The notes: generated by a model from the sequence alone, not told the origin. A DNA stretch of 29,983 nucleotides from an uncultured Collinsella sp. (GCA_900543945.1 UQTN01000008.1:1-29983), one strand, 5' to 3'. Positions 1 to 7,682 are shown, numbered from the stretch's first letter. Program-made: numbers and translations.

Positions 1-220
1 CAAGGGTCACGCCCTCGTCTCCGCCTCCACCCTCGAGGCCGAGTTCAAGGGCACGACCACCAGTACCAAGGAGGCTGCCGAGAAGGTCGGTAAGCTCGTG
101 GGCGAGCGCGCCCTCGAGGCCGGCATCAAGACCGTTTCCTTCGACCGCGGTGGCCGCGTCTACCATGGTCGCGTCAAGGCCCTCGCCGACGGTGCTCGCG
201 CCGCCGGTCTCGAATTCTAG
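1..220 (+). CDS. rplR: Large ribosomal subunit protein L18 (uL18), 3' part only
   Basis: The gene enters from the left edge already in frame (reading from base 2) and stops at TAG 218-220, leaving about 72 C-terminal residues. The visible part includes the L18 hallmark FDRGGRVYHGRVKALADGAR followed by AAGLEF at the very end, which matches the family C-terminus. L18 binds 5S rRNA and helps place it in the central protuberance of the 50S subunit. The next gene, rpsE, begins 11 bases after the stop with an AGGAGGT-like ribosome site that overlaps the stop codon region, as expected inside the spc operon. The start is outside the window, so nothing can be said about the N-terminus. Confidence 0.95.
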   Translation, partial: KGHALVSASTLEAEFKGTTTSTKEAAEKVGKLVGERALEAGIKTVSFDRGGRVYHGRVKALADGARAAGLEF

Positions 221-231
221 GAGGTAAGAGC

Positions 232-759
232 ATGGCTCGTAATCAGCAGAAGCAGCAGCGCGAGGCCTCCGAGTTCGAGGAGCGCGTCGTTTACATCAAC
301 CGCGTGTCGAAGACCGTCAAGGGTGGTCGTCGCATGAGCCTCGTCGCTCTCGTCGTCGTTGGCGACGGCAAGGGTAACGTCGGCGTTGGCATGGGCAAGT
401 CCGCTGAGGTGCCCCTGGCCATCTCCAAGGCGTCTCTCGATGCCAAGAAGAACATGTTCCACGTGCCGGTGACCGAGCAGGGCACCATCCCGCACGAGGT
501 TCTCGGCCACTTTGGTGCCGGCCGCATCATCATCAAGCCCGCTGTCGAGGGTACCGGCGTTATCGCCGGCGGCGCTGTGCGTCCCCTCTTTGAGCTTGCT
601 GGCATCAAGAACGTCCTGTCCAAGTCCCTCGGTACCGACAACGGCCTCAACATCATCAAGGCTGCCGTCGAGGGCCTCAAGGAGCTCTCCAGCCCTGAGG
701 ACGTCGCGGCTCGCCGTGGCCTGACGGTCTCCGAGATGTTCGTCGGTAAGGAGAACTAA
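232..759 (+). CDS. rpsE: Small ribosomal subunit protein S5 (uS5)
   Basis: This 175-residue protein has the usual S5 layout: a basic N-terminal arm, a double-stranded-RNA-binding-like domain at about residues 18-82 with INRVSKTVKGGRR and GKSAEVPLAISKA, and a C-terminal alpha/beta domain with GTGVIAGGAVRPLFELAGI. S5 sits near the decoding and mRNA entry region of the 30S subunit and contributes to accuracy. The ATG at 232 follows GGAGGTAAGAG, a near-perfect ribosome site. It lies between rplR and rpmD with only 2 bases to the next start, so translation is probably coupled. Nothing unusual is visible in length or key residues. Confidence 0.97.
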   Translation: MARNQQKQQREASEFEERVVYINRVSKTVKGGRRMSLVALVVVGDGKGNVGVGMGKSAEVPLAISKASLDAKKNMFHVPVTEQGTIPHEVLGHFGAGRIIIKPAVEGTGVIAGGAVRPLFELAGIKNVLSKSLGTDNGLNIIKAAVEGLKELSSPEDVAARRGLTVSEMFVGKEN

Positions 760-761
760 GC

Positions 762-944
762 ATGGCTGACACCATCAAGATCAAGCAGGTCCGCAGCACC
801 AACGGTTGCAAGCAGGACCAGGTCCGTACTGTCCGTGCCCTCGGTCTCCACAGGATCCGCGAGGTTCGCGAGATTGCTGACAACGAGTCCGTCCGCGGCA
901 TGATCTTCAAGGTCAAGCACCTTGTCGAGATTGTAGAGGAGTAG
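762..944 (+). CDS. rpmD: Large ribosomal subunit protein L30 (uL30)
   Basis: This short 60-residue protein has the bacterial L30 pattern: KIKQVRSTNGCKQDQVRTVRALGL followed (after RIREVREI) by a conserved helix and the closing VKHLVEIVEE segment, here quoted only in parts. Family members are typically about 58-62 residues long, so it is full length. L30 is a small peripheral 50S protein. The start ATG at 762 is separated from the rpsE stop by two bases, and its ribosome site (AAGGAG at about 749-754) lies inside the end of rpsE. The order rpsE-rpmD-rplO is the standard spc arrangement. Confidence 0.95.
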   Translation: MADTIKIKQVRSTNGCKQDQVRTVRALGLHRIREVREIADNESVRGMIFKVKHLVEIVEE

Positions 945-947
945 CAA

Positions 948-1397
948 ATGCAGCTTCACGATCTTACTCCCGCGCCCGGTTCCACCAAGAACCGTAAGCG
1001 CGTCGGCCGTGGCAATTCTTCGGGTCACGGCACCACTTCTGGCCGCGGCCAGAAGGGCCAGGGTTCCCGCTCTGGTGGCACCAAGGGTGCCGGCTTCGAG
1101 GGTGGCCAGACTCCGCTGGCTATGCGCCTGCCCAAGCTTCCGGGCTTCCGCAACCCCCGTCGTATCGAGTACACCGCTGTTAACGTTGAGCGTCTCGAGC
1201 GTAAGTTCGAGGACGGCGCTGTAATCGACGGTGCCGCTCTTAAGGCCGCTCGCATCACCAAGAGCGAGTTCGAGCCCGTCAAGGTGCTCGGCAATGGTGA
1301 GCTCACCAAGAAGTTCACGGTCAAGGTCGACAAGGTCAGCGCTTCTGCGCAGGCCAAGATCGAGGCCGCTGGCGGAAAGGTCGAGCTGCCGTGCTAA
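948..1397 (+). CDS. rplO: Large ribosomal subunit protein L15 (uL15)
   Basis: This 149-residue protein opens with MQLHDLTPAPGSTKNRKRVG and continues with the glycine- and arginine-rich extension (GRGNSSGHGTTSGRGQKGQG) that threads into 23S rRNA in L15 proteins. A compact globular domain follows from about residue 65. L15 is a late-assembling 50S protein. The start follows GAGGAG at 937-942 with normal spacing. The stop codon TAA at 1395-1397 lies inside the first codons of secY, so the two genes overlap by 7 bases and are probably translationally coupled. Length and sequence are ordinary for the family. Confidence 0.96.
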   Translation: MQLHDLTPAPGSTKNRKRVGRGNSSGHGTTSGRGQKGQGSRSGGTKGAGFEGGQTPLAMRLPKLPGFRNPRRIEYTAVNVERLERKFEDGAVIDGAALKAARITKSEFEPVKVLGNGELTKKFTVKVDKVSASAQAKIEAAGGKVELPC

Positions 1398-2677
1398 ATG
1401 GTCTTAAGAATGCTTTCCGCATCAAAGAATTGCGCGAAAAGATTCTTTTTACCATAGCTATGCTCGTCGTGTACCGCATTGGTGCGCACGTTCCTGTGCC
1501 CGGCATTCCCTTCCAGGGGATGCTGGGCCTTTTCTCGACCGATAACAATTCGGTCGCCGCAGGTGCTATGGCCCTCCTGAATCTTTTCTCTGGCGGCGCG
1601 TTGAGCTATGTGTCGGTGTTTTCGCTGGGCATCATGCCTTACATCACCAGCTCGATCATCCTCCAGATGCTCCAGGCCGTCGTGCCTTCCCTGCATGAGC
1701 TTGCCCGCGAGGGCGAGGTCGGTCAGACCAAGATTACGCAGTATTCGCGTTACCTCACCCTGGCTCTGGCAATCCTCAACTCCGTGGGTTACCTCTTCCT
1801 CTTTAAGAGCTTCGGCATCAGCTTCAATGGCGCCGGCGCTCCCGAGATCATCTTCGACCTCATGATCGTCGGTACGCTCACCGCAGGCGCTATGCTGATC
1901 ATGTGGATTGGTGAGCTCATCACCCAGCGCGGTATCGGCAATGGCATGTCGCTGATCATCTTTGCGAACATCATGGCCGGTCTGCCGCAGGCGATCTTCT
2001 CCAGCACCGAGGGCAATGCCGGTGGCATCATCACCATGGTGATCATCTGCGCCATCATCCTGCTGGTTATCCCGCTGATTGTTTTCCTTGAGCGCGGCCA
2101 GCGCCGCATCCCGGTCTCTTACGCCAAACGCGTCGTGGGCCGTCGCATGATGGGTGGCCAGACCACCTACCTGCCCATCAAGGTCAACACCGCGGGTGTC
2201 GTGCCGATCATCTTCGCTTCGGCGCTGCTGTACTTCCCGGCTCAGATTGCCGTGTTCTTCCCCGGCATCGGCTGGATTCAGGCAGTTGCCTCCGCGCTTT
2301 CGACCGGTTGGCTCAACTGGGTGCTTAACGTTGTCCTCATCGTGTTCTTTGCATACTTCTACACCTCCATGGTGTTCAACCCCGATGACACGGCCGATAA
2401 CCTTAAGAAGCAGGGCGGCTTTATTCCGGGCGTGCGTCCGGGTAGGGCTACCGCGGCCTACATCAAGAACGCGCTCAACAAGATCACGCTTCCCAGCGCT
2501 GTCTTTTTGGCGCTCATCGCCATCGTGCCTTCGATCATCTTCTCCTTCACGGGTAACCATCTGATCCAGGCTTTTGGCGGAACGTCCATCCTCATCATGG
2601 TCGGCGTCGTGCTCGACACGGTCGATAAGCTCGAAGGCCAGATCAAGATGTATGATTACGATGGATTCTTTAAATAG
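1391..2677 (+). CDS. secY: Protein translocase channel subunit SecY
   Basis: SecY forms the membrane channel through which SecA pushes unfolded preproteins and into which ribosomes insert membrane proteins. The 428-residue product has about ten hydrophobic segments and family motifs such as GIMPYITSSIILQML near residue 80 and the cytosolic loop with ERGQRRIPVSYAKR and TYLPIKVNTAGVVPIIFA around residues 235-275. The start is GTG at 1391, which overlaps the end of rplO by 7 bases. The nearby ATG at 1398 is in another frame, whereas the GTG start gives MLNGLKNAFRIKELREKI, the normal SecY beginning. A purine-rich GGAAAGG lies upstream at about 1374-1380. Two Sec-dependent peptides later in the window would use this channel. 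Confidence 0.97.
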   Translation: MLNGLKNAFRIKELREKILFTIAMLVVYRIGAHVPVPGIPFQGMLGLFSTDNNSVAAGAMALLNLFSGGALSYVSVFSLGIMPYITSSIILQMLQAVVPSLHELAREGEVGQTKITQYSRYLTLALAILNSVGYLFLFKSFGISFNGAGAPEIIFDLMIVGTLTAGAMLIMWIGELITQRGIGNGMSLIIFANIMAGLPQAIFSSTEGNAGGIITMVIICAIILLVIPLIVFLERGQRRIPVSYAKRVVGRRMMGGQTTYLPIKVNTAGVVPIIFASALLYFPAQIAVFFPGIGWIQAVASALSTGWLNWVLNVVLIVFFAYFYTSMVFNPDDTADNLKKQGGFIPGVRPGRATAAYIKNALNKITLPSAVFLALIAIVPSIIFSFTGNHLIQAFGGTSILIMVGVVLDTVDKLEGQIKMYDYDGFFK

Positions 2678-2695
2678 GCTAGAGGAGGATTGCTC

Positions 2696-3322
2696 ATGAA
2701 CCTCGTATTGCTCGGAGCTCCGGGTGCCGGTAAGGGCACCGTCGCACAGGAGCTCGTCGCCGAGTTTGGCGTCGCCCACATTTCCACGGGCGACCTGCTG
2801 CGTGCTGCCGTCAAGGGCGGCACCGAGCTTGGTATTCAGGCTAAGAAGTACATGGACGCTGGCGAGCTCGTTCCCGACCAGCTCGTGATCGACCTTGTCA
2901 AGGAGCGCCTTGCCGCCGATGACGCCCAGCAGGGCTTCATTCTCGACGGCTTCCCGCGCAACACCGCCCAGGCTGTGACGCTCGATTCCGAGCTCTCCGC
3001 CATGGGTCGCGAGATCGATTGCGCCCTTCTGGTCGATGTGGCCCCCGAGGTCATTATCGATCGTCTGTCTTCGCGTCGCACCTGCCGCGCCTGCGGTTAC
3101 ACCGGCACTGCTGCCGATGCTACCTGTCCCAAGTGCGGTGGCGAGATGTATCAGCGCGACGACGACAAGCCCGAGACCATCAAGAACCGTCTCGACGTCT
3201 ACGAGAAGTCCACGAGCCCGCTCGTCGACTACTATCGTGGCCAGGGTCTGCTCAAGTCGGTCAACGGTGACCAGGCTCGCGAGACCGTGTACGGGGATGT
3301 CAAAGAGGCTCTCGGTCTATGA
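2696..3322 (+). CDS. adk: Adenylate kinase with zinc-type LID domain
   Basis: Adenylate kinase catalyses AMP + ATP to two ADP in the cytosol. The product of 208 residues starts with MNLVLLGAPGAGKG, whose P-loop is G7-x4-GKG. The LID domain carries four cysteines, C130-x2-C133 and C144-x2-C147, the pattern of zinc-stabilised adenylate kinases. I chose ATG 2696 because GAGGAGG at 2682-2688 is well spaced from it; an in-frame TTG at 2690 sits too close to that ribosome site. The last bases overlap map by ATGA, which indicates coupled translation. The gene occupies its usual place between secY and map. Confidence 0.96.
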   Translation: MNLVLLGAPGAGKGTVAQELVAEFGVAHISTGDLLRAAVKGGTELGIQAKKYMDAGELVPDQLVIDLVKERLAADDAQQGFILDGFPRNTAQAVTLDSELSAMGREIDCALLVDVAPEVIIDRLSSRRTCRACGYTGTAADATCPKCGGEMYQRDDDKPETIKNRLDVYEKSTSPLVDYYRGQGLLKSVNGDQARETVYGDVKEALGL

Positions 3323-4107
3323 TCAAGATTAAGTCTGCAACGCAAATCGAGCAGATGAAGAAGGCAGGAGCGCTATCTAAGATGGCGCTCCGCCACGTTG
3401 GAGCCATGGTGCGCCCTGGTGTTTCGACCTTTGAGCTCGATCAGCTCGCGGAGCAGATTATCCGTATGCATGGCGGCACCCCGGCCTTTAAGGGTTACGG
3501 CGGGTTTCCCGGTACCATTTGCGCATCGATTAACGATGCCGTGGTCCACGGCATTCCCAACCCCGACATGATCCTGCGCGATGGCGATATCATTTCCATC
3601 GATACGGGAGCCGTTGTCGACGGTTGGGTCGGCGATAATGCTTGGACGTTTTTTGTCGGCACACCCACGCCCGAGGCCAAGGCCCTGTGCGAGGTTACGC
3701 GCGATTGCCTTAAGGCTGCCATCGAGCAGGCTGTTCCCGGTAACCATATCGGGGACGTCGGTTATGCCGTTCAGTCCCTCGCCGAGTCTCACGGTTACGG
3801 CGTGCTTCGCGACTATGTGGGCCATGGCATTGGCCGCGTGATGCACGAGGACCCCAACGTTCCTAACTATGGAAAGAAGGGGAGGGGCGTTCGCCTCCAG
3901 GCTGGCATGGTCATTGCCATCGAGCCGATGGTTACGATGGGTTCCAACCATGTGAGCACGGGCTCCGACGGTTGGATTGTTACGACCAACGACCACCTGC
4001 CCGCCGCGCACTACGAGAACACCGTCGCCATTACCAATGACGGTCCGGTGATTCTCACCACCGACGCGCAAGGTGCTTGGTGTTCGCTCCAAGGCGGAGA
4101 AATGTAA
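3319..4107 (+). CDS. map: Type I methionine aminopeptidase
   Basis: This enzyme removes the initiator methionine from nascent proteins and uses two metal ions. The 262-residue sequence has the substrate-side NDAVVHGIP motif, the metal ligands in SIDTGAVVDGWVGDNAWTF (two aspartates), VGHGIGRVMHEDP (histidine), IAIEPM (glutamate) and AHYENTVAIT (glutamate). There is no N-terminal zinc-finger extension, so it is the short type Ia form. The start ATG at 3319 overlaps the adk stop. After the stop there are about 100 bases before infA in which a weak promoter can be drawn. The gene is ordinary for the family. Confidence 0.96.
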   Translation: MIKIKSATQIEQMKKAGALSKMALRHVGAMVRPGVSTFELDQLAEQIIRMHGGTPAFKGYGGFPGTICASINDAVVHGIPNPDMILRDGDIISIDTGAVVDGWVGDNAWTFFVGTPTPEAKALCEVTRDCLKAAIEQAVPGNHIGDVGYAVQSLAESHGYGVLRDYVGHGIGRVMHEDPNVPNYGKKGRGVRLQAGMVIAIEPMVTMGSNHVSTGSDGWIVTTNDHLPAAHYENTVAITNDGPVILTTDAQGAWCSLQGGEM

Positions 4108-4143
4108 CAAGTTTCATTTAGTTGTGGAGCCATTACGAAGTTA

Positions 4144-4172
4144 TTACGATGCGTGCATACGTGTTGTAGAAT
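4144..4172 (+). promoter_or_regulatory. Possible weak promoter upstream of infA
   Basis: TAGAAT at 4167-4172 resembles a -10 box (five of six bases). The hexamer TTACGA 17 bases upstream matches a -35 box only in three positions. The stretch is visibly more AT-rich than its surroundings and lies between map and infA, a common site for an internal promoter of the alpha operon. This is a pattern match by eye only, and read-through from the spc operon is equally possible. Confidence 0.25.
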
Positions 4173-4211
4173 ACTCAATCGCTGTCGTTTTCTAGAGAAA
4201 GATGATTGCTT

Positions 4212-4430
4212 GTGAAGAAGGAAGACGCAATTGAGCTCGAGGGTACGGTTAAGGAACCGCTGCCCAACGCCATGTTTAAGGTCGAGCTCGAGAACGGTCA
4301 TTCGGTTCTGTGCAACATTTCTGGCAAGATCCGAATGAATTACATCCGTATTCTCCCCGGTGACAGGGTTGTCGTGGAGCTTTCCCCGTACGACCTGACC
4401 CGCGGCCGCATCACCTATCGCTACAAATAG
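4212..4430 (+). CDS. infA: Translation initiation factor IF-1
   Basis: IF-1 is a single OB-fold protein that binds the A site of the 30S subunit during initiation. The 72-residue product KKEDAIELEGTVKEPLPNAM... and its end SPYDLTRGRITYRYK are typical over the full family length. The start is not certain: GTG at 4212 gives the expected N-terminus, while TTG at 4206 would add two residues. The purine stretch GAAAGATGAT (4197-4206) is better spaced for the GTG. The gene sits between map and rpmJ, as in most bacteria with an spc/alpha cluster. A 150-base gap with folded structure follows. Confidence 0.93.
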   Translation: MKKEDAIELEGTVKEPLPNAMFKVELENGHSVLCNISGKIRMNYIRILPGDRVVVELSPYDLTRGRITYRYK

Positions 4431-4442
4431 CGGCACGCATAC

Positions 4443-4497
4443 ACGCACTCCATTTCCGACTGCAGGCTTAGCTCAACCTACGGTCGGATTGTGTGTG
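4443..4497 (+). promoter_or_regulatory. Structured leader between infA and the rpmJ-alpha operon
   Basis: Two nested pairing regions are visible. The inner hairpin pairs TCCGAC (4455-4460) with GTCGGA (4483-4488). It continues inward through T61-G82 and G62-C81, one mismatch, then AGG/CCT, with a 10-base loop. The outer part pairs CACGCAC (4443-4449) with GTGTGTG (4491-4497), including a G-U pair. No run of T follows, so it is not an intrinsic terminator. A ribosomal-protein binding leader for the downstream genes is a reasonable guess, since S4 controls the alpha operon in other bacteria, but no known motif was recognised. Confidence 0.4.
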
Positions 4498-4580
4498 AAG
4501 ACCAGCCATAGTTTTAAACGCCTGCGGCTGGGCGAGTAGATAGTAGGGAAGTAGTTTGAGCGCTACCGAAAGGAAGAACG

Positions 4581-4694
4581 ATGAAGGTACGTCCTTCGGT
4601 CAAGAAGATGTGCGATAAGTGCAAAATCATTAGGCGCCATGGCAAGGTCCTCGTTATTTGCGAGAACCCCCGTCATAAGCAGCGTCAGGGTTAA
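4581..4694 (+). CDS. rpmJ: Large ribosomal subunit protein L36 (bL36), zinc-ribbon form
   Basis: This 37-residue protein is too short for many ORF finders but unmistakable. It begins MKVRPSVKKMCDKCKIIRR and ends RHKQRQG. The zinc ligands are C11, C14, C27 and H32 (C-x2-C-x12-C-x4-H), so this is the zinc-binding type rather than the cysteine-free paralogue. L36 stabilises 23S rRNA folding in the 50S subunit. AAGGAAG at 4570-4576 precedes the ATG at 4581 with suitable spacing. It is the first gene after the folded leader and is followed 14 bases later by rpsM, which suggests one transcription unit through rplQ. Confidence 0.96.
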   Translation: MKVRPSVKKMCDKCKIIRRHGKVLVICENPRHKQRQG

Positions 4695-4708
4695 GAGAGG
4701 AGACTACG

Positions 4709-5083
4709 TTGGCCCGTATTAATGGTGTCGACCTCCCGCGTGAGAAGCGCGTTGAGATCGGTCTGACCTACATTTACGGCATCGGCCGCACCACTGCGAC
4801 GAAGATCTGCGTCGAGTGCAACGTTAACGTGGATACGCGCGTTAAGGACCTCACCGAGGATGAGGTTAACGCCATCCGCGATTATATCGATAAGAACCAG
4901 ATCATGGTTGAGGGCGACCTCCGCCGTGAGCGCAACCAGAACGTCAAGCGCCTTATGGACATCGGCTGCAACCGCGGCCTTCGTCACCGCAAGGGCCTCC
5001 CGGTCCGCGGCCAGCGCACCCACACTAACGCTCGTACCCGCAAGGGCCCGAAGCGTCAGATCGGTGCTAAGAAGAAGAAATAA
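4709..5083 (+). CDS. rpsM: Small ribosomal subunit protein S13 (uS13)
   Basis: S13 sits in the head of the 30S subunit and contacts the P-site tRNA and the 50S bridge. The 124-residue product starts ARINGVDLPREKRVEIGLTY after the initiator and includes the helix-hairpin-helix region GIGRTTATKICVE. Its tail RGQRTHTNARTRKGPKRQ is basic and ends in four lysines, all typical. The start codon is TTG at 4709, supported by GAGAGGAG at 4695-4702 and by homology of the N-terminus. The rpmJ stop is 14 bases upstream and rpsK begins 14 bases downstream. No unusual residues are seen. Confidence 0.96.
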   Translation: MARINGVDLPREKRVEIGLTYIYGIGRTTATKICVECNVNVDTRVKDLTEDEVNAIRDYIDKNQIMVEGDLRRERNQNVKRLMDIGCNRGLRHRKGLPVRGQRTHTNARTRKGPKRQIGAKKKK

Positions 5084-5097
5084 GGAGCGCTAGATAG

Positions 5098-5502
5098 ATG
5101 GCTACTGCTAAGAAGAACGTTCGCGCTGCCCGTCTGAAGCGCGCGGACCGTAAGAACATTTCCGTGGGCCAGGCTCACATTCGTTCTACGTTCAACAACA
5201 CGATCGTTTCGATCACCGATCCCCAGGGCAACGTCATTTCCTGGAAGTCGGCTGGCCAGGTGGGCTTCAAGGGCTCCCGTAAGTCCACGCCGTTCGCTGC
5301 CCAGATGGCTGCCGAGGCTGCTGCCAAGCAGGCCATGGAGCACGGTATGAAGAAGGTTTCCGTCTTCGTCAAGGGCCCCGGCTCCGGTCGTGAGACCGCC
5401 ATCCGCTCCCTCCAGGCTGCTGGCCTCGAGGTCTCGAGCATCCAGGACAAGACCCCCATCCCGCACAACGGCTGCCGCCCCAAGAAGCGTCGCCGCGTGT
5501 AA
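5098..5502 (+). CDS. rpsK: Small ribosomal subunit protein S11 (uS11)
   Basis: S11 lies on the platform of the 30S subunit near the Shine-Dalgarno interaction. The 134-residue product has the family core AHIRSTFNNTIVSITDPQGN, the segment FKGSRKSTPFAAQMAAE and the glycine-rich VFVKGPGSGRETAIRSLQAA. It ends with the conserved TPIPHNGCRPKKRRRV. The ATG at 5098 follows AAGGAGCG at 5082-5089, which overlaps the rpsM stop. Its place between rpsM and rpsD is the standard alpha operon order. Length is normal for the family. Confidence 0.97.
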   Translation: MATAKKNVRAARLKRADRKNISVGQAHIRSTFNNTIVSITDPQGNVISWKSAGQVGFKGSRKSTPFAAQMAAEAAAKQAMEHGMKKVSVFVKGPGSGRETAIRSLQAAGLEVSSIQDKTPIPHNGCRPKKRRRV

Positions 5503-5521
5503 CTGAAAGGATCGTATCAAT

Positions 5522-6118
5522 ATGGCAATCGACAGGACTCCTGTTCTTAAGCGCTGCCGTCAGCTCGGGATCGATCCCGCTGAGCTCGGTTACAGCAGCA
5601 AGAAGGAATCTATCCGTCAGCCCAAGCGCCGTCGCAAGGAATCTGAGTACGGCATGCAGCTGCGCGAGAAGCAGAAGGTCAAGTTCATCTACGGCGTTCT
5701 GGAGAAGCAGTTCCACGGCTACTTCAACAAGGCCCGCAAGATGAACGGCGTCACCGGTGAGAACCTCATGATCATCCTTGAGTCTCGCCTCGACAACGTC
5801 GTCTTCCGTCTTGGCTTCGCCCGTACCCGCAAAGAGGCTCGTCAGTCCGTCCGTCACGGTCACTTCACCGTGAACGGCAAGCGCGTGGACATCCCGTCCT
5901 ACCGCGTCAAGGCCGGCGACGTCGTCGCTGTCGGCGAGAAGTTCCGTGACCTCCTCCCCATCAAGGAGGCCCTGATTTCCTCCGAGCGCTTTGAGGTCCC
6001 TGGCTGGCTCGAGGTCGATATCGAGAAGCTGTCTGGTAACGTGCTCGCTCTGCCGACGCGTGAGCAGATCAGCGGTGATATCAACGAGCAGCTCATCGTC
6101 GAGCTCTACTCTAAGTAG
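5522..6118 (+). CDS. rpsD: Small ribosomal subunit protein S4 (uS4), zinc-free form
   Basis: S4 is a primary 16S rRNA binding protein that starts assembly of the 30S body; in other bacteria it also represses its own operon. The 198-residue product has the N-terminal region rich in basic residues and the S4 RNA-binding domain at about residues 88-150 (ESRLDNVVFRLGFARTRKEA, then VRHGHFTVNGKRVDIPSYRV). Only one cysteine (C12) occurs near the N-terminus, so the four-cysteine zinc site of the other S4 class is absent. GAAAGGAT at 5506-5513 precedes the ATG. The folded segment upstream of rpmJ would be the place to look for S4 feedback. Confidence 0.96.
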   Translation: MAIDRTPVLKRCRQLGIDPAELGYSSKKESIRQPKRRRKESEYGMQLREKQKVKFIYGVLEKQFHGYFNKARKMNGVTGENLMIILESRLDNVVFRLGFARTRKEARQSVRHGHFTVNGKRVDIPSYRVKAGDVVAVGEKFRDLLPIKEALISSERFEVPGWLEVDIEKLSGNVLALPTREQISGDINEQLIVELYSK

Positions 6119-6150
6119 TCCATCCGGGCTGCTGAGGCTGGAGGTAATAC

Positions 6151-7092
6151 ATGTCAGAATTCATTAGGCCTCAGGTTCAGGTCGAAGAGATCAACGAGAC
6201 GTCTGCTCGTGTCTCCGTCGAGCCGCTCGAGCGTGGTTACGGCGATACGCTGGGTAACTCCCTTCGTCGCGTTCTTCTGTCCTCGCTCGAGGGTGCCGCC
6301 GTCGAGGCTATTCAGATCGATGGTGCGCAGCACGAGTTCATGACCATCCCTAACATGGTCGAGGATGTCACCGACATCGTCCTGAATGTCAAGGGTCTTG
6401 TCTTCAGGGCTCTCGGCACGACCGACGAGGCGACCGCCACCATCTCGGTTGACGGCCCCTGCGAGGTCACCGGTGCGGACTTCTTTATTCCGTCCGAGTT
6501 TGAGCTGGTCAACCCCGAGCAGCACATCGCTACGCTCACCGAGGGTGGCCATCTCACCATGAGCATGCGCATCGGCTATGGCCGCGGCTATGTTTCTGGC
6601 GAGGCCAACAAGCGCGACAACGATCCCATCGGTGTGATCCACGTCGACTCGCTGTACTCGCCGGTTTCCCGTTGCGCCAAGCTCGTTGAGGCTTGCCGTG
6701 TCGGTCAGCACACCGACTACGACCGCCTTGTCCTCGAGATCGAGACCAACGGCTCCATCGCCCCGCGCGACGCCGTGGTCCAGGCTGCCAATATCATCAA
6801 CCAGCATATGGCCGCCTTTATGAACCTTGCCGAGACCCCCGAGGTCGAGGAGGAGGCTTCGATCTTCGCTCCCGAGGTCACCAACGACAACGCCGAGCTG
6901 GACAAGCAGATCGAGGATCTGGACCTTTCCGTCCGTTCCTACAACTGCCTTAAGCGCGCCAGCATTCACTCGGTCCGTCAGCTCGTTGAGTTCTCGGAGA
7001 ACGATCTGCTCAACATCCGTAACTTCGGTGTTAAGTCGATCGAGGAAGTGAAGGACAAGCTTGAGTCCATGGGCCTGAGCCTGAAGGCTTAA
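6151..7092 (+). CDS. rpoA: RNA polymerase alpha subunit
   Basis: RpoA dimerises to start RNA polymerase assembly and its C-terminal domain reads UP elements and activators. The 313-residue product has the N-terminal assembly domain, including SVEPLERGYGDTLGNSLRRV and LLSSLEGAAVEAIQIDG. A flexible acidic linker lies at about residues 230-250, and the C-terminal domain contains DLSVRSYNCLKRASIHSVRQ and NIRNFGVKSIEEVKDKL. The arginine of LSVRSYNCL corresponds to the DNA-contacting arginine of the E. coli protein. TGGAGGTAA at 6139-6147 precedes the ATG. Position between rpsD and rplQ is canonical. Confidence 0.98.
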   Translation: MSEFIRPQVQVEEINETSARVSVEPLERGYGDTLGNSLRRVLLSSLEGAAVEAIQIDGAQHEFMTIPNMVEDVTDIVLNVKGLVFRALGTTDEATATISVDGPCEVTGADFFIPSEFELVNPEQHIATLTEGGHLTMSMRIGYGRGYVSGEANKRDNDPIGVIHVDSLYSPVSRCAKLVEACRVGQHTDYDRLVLEIETNGSIAPRDAVVQAANIINQHMAAFMNLAETPEVEEEASIFAPEVTNDNAELDKQIEDLDLSVRSYNCLKRASIHSVRQLVEFSENDLLNIRNFGVKSIEEVKDKLESMGLSLKA

Positions 7093-7122
7093 TGCTTCGC
7101 ATATTTGAGGAGAAACTAGACC

Positions 7123-7590
7123 ATGCGTCACAACGTTAAGAAGGGCCTGAAGCTCGGCACCGATGCGAGCCACACCAAGGCCATGAAGAAGAGCCTTGCT
7201 AAGGCCCTCTTCGAGAACGACCGCATCAAGACCACCGAGACCCGCGCTAAGGCGCTGCGTTCGGTCGTCGATCCGATCATCACCTGGGCCAAGAAGGGCG
7301 ACCTGCACTCTCGTCGTCTGGCTATCGCCAAGCTCGGCGATAAGCAGCTCGTTGCCGAGATCTTCGACAAGGCTGCTCAGGGCATGTGGCAGGACCGCAA
7401 CGGCGGTTACACCCGCATCATGAAGCTCGGTAATCGTAAGGGCGATAACGCTCCCATCGTTATCATGGAGCTCGTCACCGAGCCTTGCACGCCTAAGGCT
7501 AAGAAGGCTGCTCCGGCCCCCAAGAAGGCCGCTGCTCCCAAGAAGGTCGAGGCTGTCGAGGAGACTGCTGCCGAGGAGACCGCTGAGTAG
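7123..7590 (+). CDS. rplQ: Large ribosomal subunit protein L17 (bL17) with lysine/alanine-rich tail
   Basis: L17 surrounds the exit region of the 50S subunit. The conserved core spans about residues 1-120 and starts MRHNVKKGLKLGTDASHTKA, with RITTTETRAK-like NDRIKTTETRAKALRSVVDP. A low-complexity extension follows at about residues 123-155, made of KKAAPAPKKAAAPKK and then an acidic EAVEETAAEETAE end. Such disordered tails are common on L17 of Actinomycetota and may contact rRNA or be dispensable. GAGGAGAAA at 7106-7114 precedes the ATG. It is the last gene of the cluster; a strong terminator follows 26 bases after the stop. Confidence 0.96.
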   Translation: MRHNVKKGLKLGTDASHTKAMKKSLAKALFENDRIKTTETRAKALRSVVDPIITWAKKGDLHSRRLAIAKLGDKQLVAEIFDKAAQGMWQDRNGGYTRIMKLGNRKGDNAPIVIMELVTEPCTPKAKKAAPAPKKAAAPKKVEAVEETAAEETAE

Positions 7591-7616
7591 ACATTCCGTC
7601 TGCATAGGCTATATTC

Positions 7617-7647
7617 GAGGGGTACGTTCGCGTACCCCTCTTTTTTT
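7617..7647 (+). terminator. Intrinsic terminator of the alpha operon
   Basis: GAGGGGTACG (7617-7626) pairs perfectly with CGTACCCCTC (7631-7640) around a TTCG tetraloop, and seven T residues follow at 7641-7647. This 10-bp GC-rich stem plus T run is a textbook Rho-independent terminator and marks the end of the ribosomal transcription unit. Confidence 0.95.
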
Positions 7648-7682
7648 GTCGCGATACCGTTGCTTGTTTGTTGGGAGCGCCC

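Noticed and set aside
1394..2779. Long minus-strand frame of 461 codons opposite secY
   Set aside because: It mirrors secY, is very rich in charged residues (His, Asp, Arg) and has no family likeness. It arises from GC-rich codon bias on the opposite strand.
6154..7605. 483-codon minus-strand frame opposite rpoA and rplQ
   Set aside because: It spans two certain ribosomal-cluster genes, has no ribosome site and shows the composition of an antisense shadow.
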